Below are positions 36,798 through 45,825 of a stretch of 64,000 bases of DNA, in pieces. Numbering within the stretch: the first letter of the stretch is position 1; each line of letters opens with the position of its first letter. A model generated the notes under the pieces. That model did not search any database. It saw only the letters and a list, made by a program, of their open reading frames with translations, and was not told the DNA's origin. The stretch comes from Marinobacter nauticus (lineage in GTDB: Bacteria > Pseudomonadota > Gammaproteobacteria > Pseudomonadales > Oleiphilaceae), in contig NZ_RBJB01000002.1 in the NCBI RefSeq assembly GCF_003634635.1, forward strand, positions 186,001 to 250,000, given 5' to 3'. The position numbers and the translations under genes are program-made.

Positions 36798-38183
36798 ATG
36801 CTGACCACTGTTCGCGCCAGAATCCTGGCGTTTGCGTTGCTCTCGGTGGCTGCTGTTGCCGGCCTCACGTTCATTGCCTGGATGATCATAGCGAAAGCCG
36901 AGCATACCTCGCAGGCACTGGTTGGAGAGAGTCTCGAGCAATCCTGGATGCTGGTTGATCTGGAGCAGGACCACCGCCTGCTGCAGGATCTGGCCTACAA
37001 GATCAAGGCACAGCTTTTGTTGTGGGACGAAATCGATCCTTTGTTCACCGAGTTGGAGCGCTCAATTCCCCGGCACTGGCAGAGGATTCAGCAGAATCCC
37101 GGGTTAGGCACCTGGTCACGGGACAATCGCGAGCAATATGACCGGGTCGTGGCGATGACGCTCTGGCTACGGACTTCGGTGATCCTTCGCTTGCAGGCCA
37201 TGGCCCGGGATGTGTCGGCCATGGAGCAGAACGCTGATCTAACCAAGATCCTCGCGGTAAAAGGTCGTGACGAGGTTGCCGGCGTGGCCGGAGCTACTGA
37301 ACAACTGGTCCGGCGCTTTGAGGTCTTTGTTGAGGATGTTCGGTCAGCGGCTTCAGGCCTTGATGCACGCTCTGCCAGCCTGGATAACGGAGCGGAAGCA
37401 CTTCAGCAAACCTCCGAAAGCACTCGTCGCCAGATTTCCGATGTGGCTCAGTCTATGGCTTCGATTGCGGATCAGGCGTCGCAGATCGAACAGGCCAACG
37501 AGCAGTCAGCGGCAACGGTGATGCAGGCGGTCAGTGCCAATAGTGAAGTCCGTGAGGGCCTGGCCAACAGTGAGAAGGGGGCAGACCATACGGTAGAGGT
37601 GATCGGGCGGGTATCCGAGTCGATGACCACGCTGATAGGAGCAACCGGAAAAATCGAGCAAGTCACCGGCGTGATCGCCGATATTGCCGAGCAGACCAAC
37701 CTTCTGGCCCTGAATGCGGCGATTGAAGCAGCCAGGGCGGGCGAACACGGCCGGGGATTTGCCGTGGTGGCAGACGAGGTACGCACGCTTTCGCGTCGGA
37801 CCTCGGAATCCACCGCCAATATTCGCCAGTGGGTGCGGGATCTTGTCGTGGGTGCAAACAATGCAGACTCACTGTTGGAAGACATGGCGGGCGCTGGCGA
37901 AATGAATCGCGCTAATCTGCATGCCCTGAGAGCGCACCTGGAAGGTCTGGCGGCTCAGTTTCATGAGCTGCAGCGTCAGAGTGAGAGTGTGCAGGGTGCG
38001 GTTGCCTTGCAGCGGGGTGAAATCGCGAGAGTGGGGCGTCGTGCGGAGGCTCTCGGTGAGAGTGCTGAGACCCTGACTCTGAATGTGGAGGATACCCGCC
38101 TTGTCAGTGAAGCGCTTAGGCAGGAATCGGTGGGCATGAAGCAGCTCATTGCCCGTTTCCGCACCCGCTCTCCAGAAACGTGA
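36798..38183 (+). CDS. Methyl-accepting chemotaxis protein with a single clear membrane segment
   Basis: 461 aa; ATG at 36798 has CGGAG upstream. The C-terminal signalling domain is typical, with the hairpin tip [40 protein letters not shown] near residues 290-330. A stretch resembling the second half of a HAMP domain ([25 protein letters not shown]) precedes it at about 150-175. Only one strong transmembrane segment is seen ([20 protein letters not shown], about 12-31), followed by a helical region of about 110 residues ([20 protein letters not shown]...). A second membrane segment before the HAMP part is not evident, which is unusual. No CheR-docking pentapeptide at the C-terminus. The ligand is unknown. 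Confidence 0.88.
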   Translation: MLTTVRARILAFALLSVAAVAGLTFIAWMIIAKAEHTSQALVGESLEQSWMLVDLEQDHRLLQDLAYKIKAQLLLWDEIDPLFTELERSIPRHWQRIQQNPGLGTWSRDNREQYDRVVAMTLWLRTSVILRLQAMARDVSAMEQNADLTKILAVKGRDEVAGVAGATEQLVRRFEVFVEDVRSAASGLDARSASLDNGAEALQQTSESTRRQISDVAQSMASIADQASQIEQANEQSAATVMQAVSANSEVREGLANSEKGADHTVEVIGRVSESMTTLIGATGKIEQVTGVIADIAEQTNLLALNAAIEAARAGEHGRGFAVVADEVRTLSRRTSESTANIRQWVRDLVVGANNADSLLEDMAGAGEMNRANLHALRAHLEGLAAQFHELQRQSESVQGAVALQRGEIARVGRRAEALGESAETLTLNVEDTRLVSEALRQESVGMKQLIARFRTRSPET

Positions 38184-38257
38184 TGATGTGTCTTCATCTG
38201 CGGGGGTTCTTGTCTGGCTCATAAAACCGTAACATACAGCGACTGACTGGAGGTTCT

Positions 38258-38521
38258 ATGAGTAACGATGCAGTGCAGCCTTCCGATCCGGACCCGCGAG
38301 AAGAAAAATTTGTAGTAGACACGGGTTTACTCACGGCTGATCAGCTTGAGGGCCTGGCCGAGGAATACTGCACCCGTTATCACGGATTGAATGACACCGA
38401 AAGTCCTCTGGCAGAGCGGGAGCGAGTACTTGAAGCGGTGTGCAGGGGAGAACTGGTGGTCTGGTTCGATCCGGTTGAGAACACTGCTGGCCTGGGTTCC
38501 CCTTCCGGCAATGGTCTGTGA
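38258..38521 (+). CDS. Small YheU/UPF0270-like protein
   Basis: 87 aa, acidic. ATG preceded by GGAGG about 6 nt upstream. The central part (LLTADQLEGLAEEYCTRYHG, ERERVLEAVCRGELVVWFDP) follows the pattern of the UPF0270 (YheU) family: a short helix after the L..L..L.EE..TR motif and a final strand after a GE.V.. segment. The usual basic, short N-terminus is replaced by a longer acidic one, so the match is partial. Function unknown. It lies between the chemoreceptor gene and gacA. Confidence 0.55.
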   Translation: MSNDAVQPSDPDPREEKFVVDTGLLTADQLEGLAEEYCTRYHGLNDTESPLAERERVLEAVCRGELVVWFDPVENTAGLGSPSGNGL

Positions 38522-38623
38522 TCAAGGTGCCCATTCTGGCAATTTTTTTCATGCCGCCTACCGGCTGACGCTGCTAACCGTTACAATCGGCCTGTTTCCT
38601 CATACCTGACGGCGAGGTGAGTT

Positions 38624-39283
38624 TTGATCAGGGTATTGGTTGTTGATGACCACGAGCTCGTACGCTCGGGTATCACTCGCATGCTGGCTGACAATCCCGA
38701 TATAGACGTCATTGGCCAGGCTTCGTCTGGCGAAGAGGCGATTGACTGTGTGCGTGAAAACCGTCCGGATATTGTCCTGATGGATATTCGCATGCCCGGT
38801 ATTGGCGGCCTGGAGGCGACCCGGCGCATTCTTCGTATTGATGATTCCATTCGCGTTATCGTGGTTACCGCCTGTGCTGACGACCCCTATCCGGCCCGTG
38901 TGATGCAGAGCGGCGCCACCGCGTATGTCACCAAAGGCGCTGACATTCAGGAAATGGTGCGGGCCATTCGTAAAGCCCATTCCGGCCAGCGCTACATCAG
39001 CCCCGAAATTGCCCAGAAAATGGCACTGAAACAGCTCGGGGGTGAGCGGGATGAAGACGGCGAGCTGTCGTTGTTCGAGCGCCTGTCTGAGCGCGAAATG
39101 CAGATTGCCATGATGGTGGTGGATTGCCAGAAGGTTCAGGATATCTCCGACAAGCTGTGCCTGAGCCCGAAAACCGTAAACAGTTACCGTTACCGGATTT
39201 TCGAAAAGCTGGAGATTTCCAGTGATGTGGAGCTGGCGCTGATGGCAGTAAGGCTTGGATTGCTGGATGCCGACAAGGTCTGA
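38624..39283 (+). CDS. gacA: Response regulator GacA/UvrY
   Basis: 219 aa; TTG start with GAGGTGAG upstream. A NarL-type regulator: the receiver domain has phosphoacceptor Asp54 (IVLMDIRMPGIGG), conserved Thr (VVTAC) and Lys (YVTKGAD). The C-terminal LuxR-type helix-turn-helix (about 145-210) includes LSEREMQIAMMVVDCQKVQDIS and LSPKTVNSYRYRIFEKL. Together with the sensor GacS/BarA it activates small RNAs that sequester CsrA/RsmA. Its coupling to uvrC (17-nt overlap) is the classical uvrY-uvrC arrangement and supports the assignment. Confidence 0.95.
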   Translation: MIRVLVVDDHELVRSGITRMLADNPDIDVIGQASSGEEAIDCVRENRPDIVLMDIRMPGIGGLEATRRILRIDDSIRVIVVTACADDPYPARVMQSGATAYVTKGADIQEMVRAIRKAHSGQRYISPEIAQKMALKQLGGERDEDGELSLFERLSEREMQIAMMVVDCQKVQDISDKLCLSPKTVNSYRYRIFEKLEISSDVELALMAVRLGLLDADKV

Positions 39284-41126
39284 TCCCGAGCAATCTCCTG
39301 GGAAGTTCGACAGCCAGAATTTCCTGAAACAACTGACAGAACGCCCCGGTGTCTATCGCATGTATGACGATACCGGTGGCATCCTCTACGTGGGTAAAGC
39401 CCGCAACCTTCGTAAGCGCGTCAGCAGTTATTTCCGTAAATCAGGCCTGGCCCCGAAAACCGAAGCCCTGGTGGGCAAGATTGCGGCCATTGAAGTCACT
39501 ATTACCGCCAGTGAAACAGAAGCGTTGCTGCTGGAACAGAATCTGATCAAATCGCTGCGGCCGCCCTACAATATTCTGTTGAGGGACGATAAGTCCTATC
39601 CCTATATCTATCTCTCCTCGCATTCGGATTATCCCTCGCTGACCTTTCGGCGGGGCCGCACCAAAAAGGGTGGTGGCACCTGGTTCGGGCCCTTTCCAAG
39701 CTCGGGAGCGGTCAAGGAAAGTCTTAATATTCTACAAAAGGTTTTCCGCATAAGATCCTGTAGTGAAAGTTATTTTAGAAACAGAACCCGGCCATGCCTG
39801 CAGTACCAGATCAACCGCTGCACGGCGCCTTGCGTCGGCTTTATCAGCCCTGAGGAATACCAGGAGGATATTCGGCACGCCAGCATGTTTCTGGAGGGCA
39901 AGAACCCGGCGATTATTCAGGACCTGATGCAGTCCATGGAGGATGCATCACGGGCGCTGGAGTTTGAGAAAGCCGCGGCGTACAGAGATCAGATCAACAA
40001 CCTTCGCCATGTTCAGGAACAGCAATCCGTAGACGGTGAGGGAGGGGATGCAGATGTCATCGCCATTGCTCAGGATGCCGGTGTGGTCTGCATCGTTGTA
40101 ATCATCGTTCGTGGCGGGCGGGTTCTGGGCACCAAGGATTATTTTCCTCGCTATTCCCTGGAACAGACCGAAGGCGAATTGCTGGCCTCGTTTCTGGGCC
40201 AGTACTATTTCGGTGGCGACACCCGGCGGGAGATTCCGCGCGACATCCTGGTGCCGGTGGCGGTAGACGGGCAGGAATTATTGTCGCAGGCCCTGTCGGA
40301 AGCGGCGCGCAGGGAAACCCGCATCCGCGGCAATGTGCGGGGCGAGCGTCGGCGCTGGCTGGAGCTGGCGATGACCAACGCCCGGCAAACCCTGCTGACA
40401 CATCTCGCCAGTAAAGAAACCGTGTATCGCCGATTGCTGGCCCTGCGCGACCTGCTGGAGCTGACGGAAACACCTTCCCGTATGGAATGCTTCGATATCA
40501 GCCACAGTCATGGGGAAAATACCGTCGCATCCTGTGTGGTTTTCGACGAGAATGGGCCACTGAAAAGCGATTACCGGTTGTATAACATCCAGGACATAAC
40601 CGCCGGCGATGACTATGCCGCTATGCGACAGGTGCTCACCCGGCGTTACCGGCGGATGGTGAACGGCGAGGGCAAACGGCCAGATCTGGTCTTTATCGAC
40701 GGTGGTAAGGGCCAGTTGAATATTGCTCGTGAAGTGTTTGAAGAGCTTGGAATTTCCGATATCCCTCTGATTGGTGTCGCCAAGGGTGTGACCCGGCGCG
40801 CAGGGATGGAGCAGCTGATTGACGCCTTAACTGGGGCCGTATTCCGAGTACCGGCGGATTCTCCGGCGCTGCACCTGATACAGCATATTCGGGATGAATC
40901 CCATCGCTTTGCCATATCCGGACACCGGGCCGGGCGAGATAAAAAGCGGCGCCAGTCGACCCTGGAAGGTATCGAAGGGGTTGGGCCGAAGCGCCGGCGC
41001 GAACTGATTCGCTATTTCGGTGGCATCCAGGAACTCAGAAAAGCCAGTGTTGATGAAATGGCCAAAGTGCAGGGCATCAGCAAATCATTGGCAGAGACCA
41101 TTTACGCAGCATTGCATGACCAATAG
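39267..41126 (+). CDS. uvrC: Excinuclease ABC subunit C
   Basis: 619 aa. The nuclease that makes both incisions in nucleotide-excision repair. Domains in order: GIY-YIG (about 20-100, PGVYRMYDDTGGILYVGKAR), a Cys-rich part (QINRCTAPCVGFI), UVR/UvrB-binding motif (about 205-240, ALEFEKAAAYRDQINNL), RNase H-like 5' incision domain (MECFDISHSHGENTVAS, PDLVFIDGGKGQLN) and C-terminal helix-hairpin-helix (GVGPKRRRELIRYFGG). The ATG at 39267 lies inside gacA; the upstream binding site is weak, consistent with coupling. Confidence 0.96.
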   Translation: MPTRSDPEQSPGKFDSQNFLKQLTERPGVYRMYDDTGGILYVGKARNLRKRVSSYFRKSGLAPKTEALVGKIAAIEVTITASETEALLLEQNLIKSLRPPYNILLRDDKSYPYIYLSSHSDYPSLTFRRGRTKKGGGTWFGPFPSSGAVKESLNILQKVFRIRSCSESYFRNRTRPCLQYQINRCTAPCVGFISPEEYQEDIRHASMFLEGKNPAIIQDLMQSMEDASRALEFEKAAAYRDQINNLRHVQEQQSVDGEGGDADVIAIAQDAGVVCIVVIIVRGGRVLGTKDYFPRYSLEQTEGELLASFLGQYYFGGDTRREIPRDILVPVAVDGQELLSQALSEAARRETRIRGNVRGERRRWLELAMTNARQTLLTHLASKETVYRRLLALRDLLELTETPSRMECFDISHSHGENTVASCVVFDENGPLKSDYRLYNIQDITAGDDYAAMRQVLTRRYRRMVNGEGKRPDLVFIDGGKGQLNIAREVFEELGISDIPLIGVAKGVTRRAGMEQLIDALTGAVFRVPADSPALHLIQHIRDESHRFAISGHRAGRDKKRRQSTLEGIEGVGPKRRRELIRYFGGIQELRKASVDEMAKVQGISKSLAETIYAALHDQ

Positions 41127-41133
41127 GAACACC

Positions 41134-41688
41134 ATGAATTTACCGAACATACTGACCATGTCCCGTATCGTGATGATTCCGGTATTCGTGGTGATCTTTT
41201 ACCTGCCCATGCAATGGAGTTACCTGGTCAGCGCCATCATATTTGCTCTGGCAGGCCTGACGGACTGGCTGGACGGGTACCTGGCCCGCAAATTGAACCA
41301 GAGCACGCCGTTCGGCGCCTTCCTGGATCCGGTGGCAGACAAACTCATGGTGGCAGTGGCGCTGGCGGTCCTGATCGAAGAGTATTCGGCGGTACTGCTG
41401 ACTATTCCCGCCACTGTAATTATCGGCCGCGAGATTGTGATATCGGCTCTGCGCGAATGGATGGCCGAAATGGGCAGCCGCGCCAGTGTTGCCGTATCCT
41501 ATATCGGCAAGATCAAGACGACCGCTCAGATGGCGGCCATTGTCGGGTTGCTGGCGTTTCCGCCGGGTAATTTCTGGGCTTATGTGGCCATCGGTCTGCT
41601 ATACATCGCAGCAGTGCTGACCCTGTGGTCCATGATTCTTTACCTTCGTGCCGCCTGGGCTGACTTGTTTCCGGAAGAGGCAGGTTAA
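41134..41688 (+). CDS. pgsA: Phosphatidylglycerophosphate synthase PgsA
   Basis: 184 aa inner-membrane enzyme that joins CDP-diacylglycerol with glycerol-3-phosphate for phosphatidylglycerol synthesis. The CDP-alcohol phosphotransferase signature DG-x2-AR-x8-G-x3-D-x3-D is complete (DGYLARKL...GAFLDPVADK). About four to six hydrophobic helices. It starts 7 nt after uvrC, completing gacA-uvrC-pgsA. Its stop shares the palindrome TTAA with the convergent lipoprotein gene, so the two genes overlap by 4 nt. Confidence 0.96.
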   Translation: MNLPNILTMSRIVMIPVFVVIFYLPMQWSYLVSAIIFALAGLTDWLDGYLARKLNQSTPFGAFLDPVADKLMVAVALAVLIEEYSAVLLTIPATVIIGREIVISALREWMAEMGSRASVAVSYIGKIKTTAQMAAIVGLLAFPPGNFWAYVAIGLLYIAAVLTLWSMILYLRAAWADLFPEEAG

Positions 41689-42293
41689 TTGGCCGGAGGT
41701 TCCTGGGCCATACACTGGTGTGCCCAGGTGACTGTGGTCACGGATGAATGTGCGCTGGCATTACTGAAGGCCTCCATCAACTCCCCCAGCGCGGTGCTTT
41801 GTGCGTTCGCCCTGGCTTCATAACTCCTCACACACAAGCTCCGTCTGGTGCGATTATCCATGAGTTGCTGATGCTGCCTGATCACCACCCTTGTGCCAGT
41901 TTCATCATTCTCAGCATGAAATCCGGTCAGCTCGGAGACCAGGGTTAACTGCGACGTTGCCGGGCTGGTGTCGGTCATCACATTTGCGAACGCGCCGCTT
42001 GCCCGGAGAGTCTCCAGCAGGTGATCGCGAACGACCACGGGAATACTCTCTCGCCATCGGGCGCCTGCCAGGGCCCGGTATTCGTAAGCCGACGGTTTAA
42101 TCAGAATACGAGCGCTGTCCAGCGGGTCAGAAGCCAGTGGCGTATCTACCCGAAGGCTGGCCGGCAGCGCCTGGTCAAATGCTGGCAAGTCGCTCGCTGG
42201 TGCCAGCTCCATCAGGCGAGGGGATTCGGGCACCGGGAAGACCGTGCAGCCAGCCAGAACCAGGCCCAAGGCGAGAGCGGATAGCACTTTCAT
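41685..42293 (-). CDS. ABC-type transport auxiliary lipoprotein (PqiC/LptE-like)
   Basis: 202 aa from ATG at 42293 (AAGGAGT 7 nt upstream). A lipoprotein signal is clear: SALALGLVLAGCTVFP, lipidated Cys at about residue 16. The mature part has the ABC_trans_aux pattern (LRVDTPLASDPLDSARILIK, YRALAGARWRESIPVVVRDHLLETL) seen in PqiC-type outer-membrane lipoproteins that accompany MCE lipid transporters. The ATG overlaps the MCE gene stop by 4 nt. It probably serves as the outer-membrane end of the transport chain. Confidence 0.87.
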   Translation of the reverse strand: MKVLSALALGLVLAGCTVFPVPESPRLMELAPASDLPAFDQALPASLRVDTPLASDPLDSARILIKPSAYEYRALAGARWRESIPVVVRDHLLETLRASGAFANVMTDTSPATSQLTLVSELTGFHAENDETGTRVVIRQHQQLMDNRTRRSLCVRSYEARANAQSTALGELMEAFSNASAHSSVTTVTWAHQCMAQEPPAN

Positions 42294-43228
42294 TGTTCGT
42301 ACTCCTTGATGCCGGTGCCACCCCACAAGGTTCCGGTGGGGTCCTGCTCCAGCCTGCGGGTAAACGAGTTCAGGTTGCGCAAGGTGCTACGCAGCTCCCG
42401 CAATGCAGGGGTTATTTCTCCCAGACCCTGAAGCCCGGCGTCCAGCGCCAGTTCATTGTCGCCGGTGAGGGTGTCCAGTCGATCCAGGGTAGGTTGAAGG
42501 GTGGTCAGCGCCCTGGACATGGCCAGGAGAACCGGTTCCACCCGCTCATCCAGGACCTCTCGGGACCTGTCTGCCGCGGCAGACACCTTGATGGCAGCTT
42601 CTTCGGCACGGATGCCGGCTTCATCGAACCGGGTCATCAGTGCCTCAAGCTCGTCCCGGCTCGCCAGCAGGGATTCACTGGCCTGGCGGGTGTTTTCAAG
42701 AATTTCGGCAATGTTGCTCAGGTTGTCTTCGGACATCAGCCGGTTGGCATTCTCCAGCAACTGCTCTGCTTTGCCGAGCATGGCCTCGCCGTTGGTCAGC
42801 AGGTTACTGAAGGCCGAAGGCTCGGCGGTTATCAGCGGTGGATTGTCTTTGTGGCCTTCCAGAATGGGGCTGTCTGGTGTGCCTCCGGTAAACTGTATGC
42901 TCATGCTGCCGGTTATGTTGGCCAGTACCAGGCCCGCGCGGGTATTCTCCCGTACCGGAATATCCTGATTCACCCTCACCAGTACCCGCACATGGGCGGG
43001 GTTGTCCGGCGCCAGGGTAAGATCCAGCACGTCGCCCACCGGGACGCCGGTATAGAGGACCGGGTTACCCTTGGCCAGCCCGCCAACCGGGTGATCAAAC
43101 CCGATCCGGTAATAGGCCCAGTTAGTGTCGGTAGATGATTTGCCCAGCCACAGAGCAAACAGCAAGGCAGCGCTGACTGCCGCAAGCGTGAAGAATCCGA
43201 TGATAACGTGATGGGCCTTGGGCTCCAT
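42290..43228 (-). CDS. MCE/MlaD-domain lipid-binding protein
   Basis: 312 aa. One N-terminal membrane anchor (HHVIIGFFTLAAVSAALLFALWL) is followed by a single MlaD domain (about 40-120: YYRIGFDHPVGGLAKGNPVLYTGVPVGDVL) and a long helical tail rich in Glu, Asn and Leu (about 150-300). MCE proteins form hexameric periplasmic rings or tunnels carrying phospholipids or other hydrophobic molecules. The ATG overlaps the ATPase gene stop by one base (TAATG). The long tail is characteristic of LetB/PqiB-like or Mce-type members rather than compact MlaD. Confidence 0.92.
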   Translation of the reverse strand: MEPKAHHVIIGFFTLAAVSAALLFALWLGKSSTDTNWAYYRIGFDHPVGGLAKGNPVLYTGVPVGDVLDLTLAPDNPAHVRVLVRVNQDIPVRENTRAGLVLANITGSMSIQFTGGTPDSPILEGHKDNPPLITAEPSAFSNLLTNGEAMLGKAEQLLENANRLMSEDNLSNIAEILENTRQASESLLASRDELEALMTRFDEAGIRAEEAAIKVSAAADRSREVLDERVEPVLLAMSRALTTLQPTLDRLDTLTGDNELALDAGLQGLGEITPALRELRSTLRNLNSFTRRLEQDPTGTLWGGTGIKEYEQ

Positions 43229-44022
43229 TAACCGGGCTCCTGTTTGGTTAGCCTGTTGTGGGCTGTAATCGCCGCGCGGCCACGGGGACCATGGAAGTAG
43301 TCCTGAATCCAGCGATCGTCGGTTTGTGCCACCTTTTCCAGAGTATCGGCAACCAGCACCCTGCGTTGAGACAGAACCGCAACACGGTCACAGGTGGTGT
43401 ACAGGGTATCCAGATCGTGGGTAACAAGAAACACCGTCAGGCCCAGCGCGTTGCGAAGGGTGACAATCAGCTCATCAAAGGCGGCAGCGCCGATCGGGTC
43501 CAGACCGGCGGTTGGTTCATCCAGAAACAGGATTTCCGGGTCCAGCGCCAGCGCCCGGGCCAGGGCCGCCCGCTTGACCATACCGCCGGAGAGTTCGGCC
43601 GGGTATTTCGTGGCGGCTTCTGGTGGCAGGCCGGTCAAGGCCAGCTTCATTCGGGCCAGTTCCTCCGCTTCGGCCCGCGACAGCCGGGCGTGTTCAATCA
43701 GCGGCAGCGCGATGTTCTGCTCAAGGTTCAGTGACGTGAACAAGGCGCCGCCCTGAAACAGAACCCCGAAACGTTGCTCATAGCGAGAGCGTTCGGTGGC
43801 GGATAGTTCCGTCAAATCTTCACCAAAAACGGTGATGTGCCCGCCGGATGGTGGATTCAGGCCAACAATACTGCGCAGTAGAACGGACTTGCCGGTGCCG
43901 GAGCCGCCGACCACTCCAAGAATTTCCCGGGGATACAGATCCAGATCGAGTTTCTCATGAACGATGTGGCTGCCGAACCGGTTGTCGAGTGCGCGTACCT
44001 GTATGACCGGATGATCCGCCAT
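43228..44022 (-). CDS. MlaF-like ABC transporter ATPase
   Basis: 264 aa. Walker A is VVGGSGTGKSVLLRSI, signature LSGGMVKRAALARAL, Walker B EILFLDEPTAGLDP, switch His in VFLVTHDLDT. The Ser-Gly-Thr-Gly-Lys-Ser loop and the GGMVKR signature are typical of the Mla/Mkl lipid-transport ATPases. It ends in an extended C-terminal segment (DYFHGPRGRAA) also seen in MlaF. It lies 3 nt after the permease gene in a four-gene operon. Confidence 0.94.
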   Translation of the reverse strand: MADHPVIQVRALDNRFGSHIVHEKLDLDLYPREILGVVGGSGTGKSVLLRSIVGLNPPSGGHITVFGEDLTELSATERSRYEQRFGVLFQGGALFTSLNLEQNIALPLIEHARLSRAEAEELARMKLALTGLPPEAATKYPAELSGGMVKRAALARALALDPEILFLDEPTAGLDPIGAAAFDELIVTLRNALGLTVFLVTHDLDTLYTTCDRVAVLSQRRVLVADTLEKVAQTDDRWIQDYFHGPRGRAAITAHNRLTKQEPG

Positions 44023-44025
44023 GCT

Positions 44026-45174
44026 TTACCAACCCATTTCCATGAAAAACAGCGCTGCCACGGAATCCAGCAGTATCACCATAAAGATAGACTGCACCAC
44101 GCTGGAGGTGGTGTGTTCCCCGACAGACTGAGCACTGCCGGCCACTTTGAAGCCTTCCAGGCAACCAATGACGGCAATCAGAAATGCGAACACCGGCGCC
44201 TTGCCAAGGCCGACCAGGAAGTGCTTCAGGGCAATATCCCGTTCGACAATGGCAATGAACTGGCTGGGCGGAATGTCCAGAGCCACCGCGCAGACCACAG
44301 CCCCACCGACCATGCCCGAGATCATGCCGATAAACGTGAGAATGGGGAGGCTGAACATCATCGCCAAAACCCGGGGAACGACCAGCAGTTCCACCGGATT
44401 GAGCCCCAGGGTGCGAATAGCGTCGAGTTCTTCATTGACTTTCATAGCGCCAATCTGTGCGGTGAAGGCACTGGCGGTTCGGCCGGCCAGCAGGATGGCT
44501 GCCAGAAGTACGCCGAACTCCCGCAGGAACGAGAACGCCACCAGATCCACTGTGTAAATGGTCGCGCCAAAGTCTTCAAGAACTGTCGCGCCAAGAAACG
44601 CAACCACGGCGCCAACGAGAAAGGTAAGCAGGGCAACAATGGGCAGGGCGTTCAGGCCGGTGTCGTGTAGTGCCGCCACAAAGGGTGTTATACGCCAGCG
44701 AGTAGGCCGGGGCAGGATGTAGAACAGCGTGCCCAGCGTCTGGCCAATAAACCCGGCCAGCAACCAGACAAGTTGCCCCAGTGTGGTCACCTTCTTCCCG
44801 ATCTCCGCCAGGAACGCCACGACCGGGTTAACGGTTGCGACCGCCGCCGACGGCTGGTTCATGGCTTCAGCAACCGCCTGTATCAGGGCACGCTGTTCAT
44901 CCGGTAATTCGGCTCGTTCCAGAGCGCTGATCAGAGCGTCGCTGCCAAGCAATTTCACCATCAACGAGGCGCCGGCGGTGTCCAGGCGGCCCAGGCCGGA
45001 AAAATCCGGATTGCAGCCTGCTGCGCGAGGTTTCAGGGCAGTTGTTTGCCGATTCAGGACGGAATAGTGGGACAAAGTCCAGTCGCCGGAAAACTTCAGC
45101 GTATGGCCACCGAATTCGGCGTTACCGGGAGTGTGGGCGCCAAGTGGCTGAGATAGGCCTGGTTCATTTGCCAC
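44026..45174 (-). CDS. MlaE-type permease with N-terminal STAS domain
   Basis: 382 aa. The C-terminal two-thirds is the MlaE permease (about 150-382: FVAALHDTGLNALPIVALLTFLVGAVVAF, GRTASAFTAQIGAMKVNEELDAI, NPVELLVVPRVLAMM). The N-terminal 120 residues form a STAS-like domain (TLKFSGDWTLSHYS, FSGLGRLDTAGASLMVKLLG). In E. coli the STAS protein MlaB is a separate subunit; here it is fused to the permease, an arrangement known from other proteobacteria. First gene of the lipid-transport operon, 36 nt after thiQ. Confidence 0.93.
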   Translation of the reverse strand: MANEPGLSQPLGAHTPGNAEFGGHTLKFSGDWTLSHYSVLNRQTTALKPRAAGCNPDFSGLGRLDTAGASLMVKLLGSDALISALERAELPDEQRALIQAVAEAMNQPSAAVATVNPVVAFLAEIGKKVTTLGQLVWLLAGFIGQTLGTLFYILPRPTRWRITPFVAALHDTGLNALPIVALLTFLVGAVVAFLGATVLEDFGATIYTVDLVAFSFLREFGVLLAAILLAGRTASAFTAQIGAMKVNEELDAIRTLGLNPVELLVVPRVLAMMFSLPILTFIGMISGMVGGAVVCAVALDIPPSQFIAIVERDIALKHFLVGLGKAPVFAFLIAVIGCLEGFKVAGSAQSVGEHTTSSVVQSIFMVILLDSVAALFFMEMGW

Positions 45175-45210
45175 GGAGTCACGGAGTCCCTGTTTGAGTT
45201 CTCTGAAAGC

Positions 45211-45825
45211 TTAAAGATTCCAGTGGCTGTCTGCCAGTATTCTGCGTTCTTCTTCATCGTGACTGGCCAGTAGCATGGTGATGCCCCGGGCTTTCTCTTC
45301 CAGCAGCATGGCGTACAGAATCTTCCGGGTCTCGGTGTCCAGGCCAGTCATCGGCTCATCCAGCAAGAGCAATGGTTGGCGCCGCAGGATGGCTCGCAGC
45401 AAGGCAACGCGCTGGCGTTGGCCACCGGAAAGCTCGCCAGGCATTCTGGGACCGAAACCTGCTAACCCGGTGCGTTCCAGTCCGGCTTCAATGGCGTGGC
45501 GTTGAGATTCATCCAGCTTGAGGCCGGGGTGAATGCCAAGGCCAATATTGGTAAAGACATCCAGGTGCTCGAACAGGTTGTGTTCCTGGAACACGCTCGT
45601 GACCGGGCGCTGCCAGGGCTTTAGCAAGTGGATCGGCTTGTCCCGCCAGAGAATCCGGCCGCTGGCTGGCGGGAGAAAACCTGCAATCAGACTGAGCAGG
45701 GTTGATTTGCCGGAACCGCTGGGGCCCTGGATGGCCAGACATTCGCCGGCAGGCACGGAAAAATCGAATCGCCAGAGACGGCCGTCAGGCCCATACTCGA
45801 AGGCCAGATCTTTGATCTCAAGCAT
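45211..45825 (-). CDS. thiQ: Thiamine ABC transporter ATPase ThiQ
   Basis: 204 aa from ATG at 45825 (MLEIKDLAFEYGPDGRLWRF). The frame is open upstream, but the gene would then lie deep inside thiP; at this start it overlaps the thiP stop by 8 nt. Walker [19 protein letters not shown]-loop SVFQEHNLFEHLDVFTNIGLG (typical of ThiQ), signature ELSGGQRQRVALLRAI, Walker B LLLLDEPMTGLD and switch His in LLASHDEEE. It energises thiamine/TPP import with ThiP and ThiB. Confidence 0.93.
   Translation of the reverse strand: MLEIKDLAFEYGPDGRLWRFDFSVPAGECLAIQGPSGSGKSTLLSLIAGFLPPASGRILWRDKPIHLLKPWQRPVTSVFQEHNLFEHLDVFTNIGLGIHPGLKLDESQRHAIEAGLERTGLAGFGPRMPGELSGGQRQRVALLRAILRRQPLLLLDEPMTGLDTETRKILYAMLLEEKARGITMLLASHDEEERRILADSHWNL

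Noticed and set aside
41685..41688. Shared TTAA stop codons of pgsA and the lipoprotein gene
   Set aside because: A curiosity of tight packing rather than evidence of function.
42137..43138. Plus-strand open frame opposite the lipoprotein and MCE genes
   Set aside because: The minus-strand operon is tightly packed with overlapping starts and stops; the opposite frame has no domain signal.
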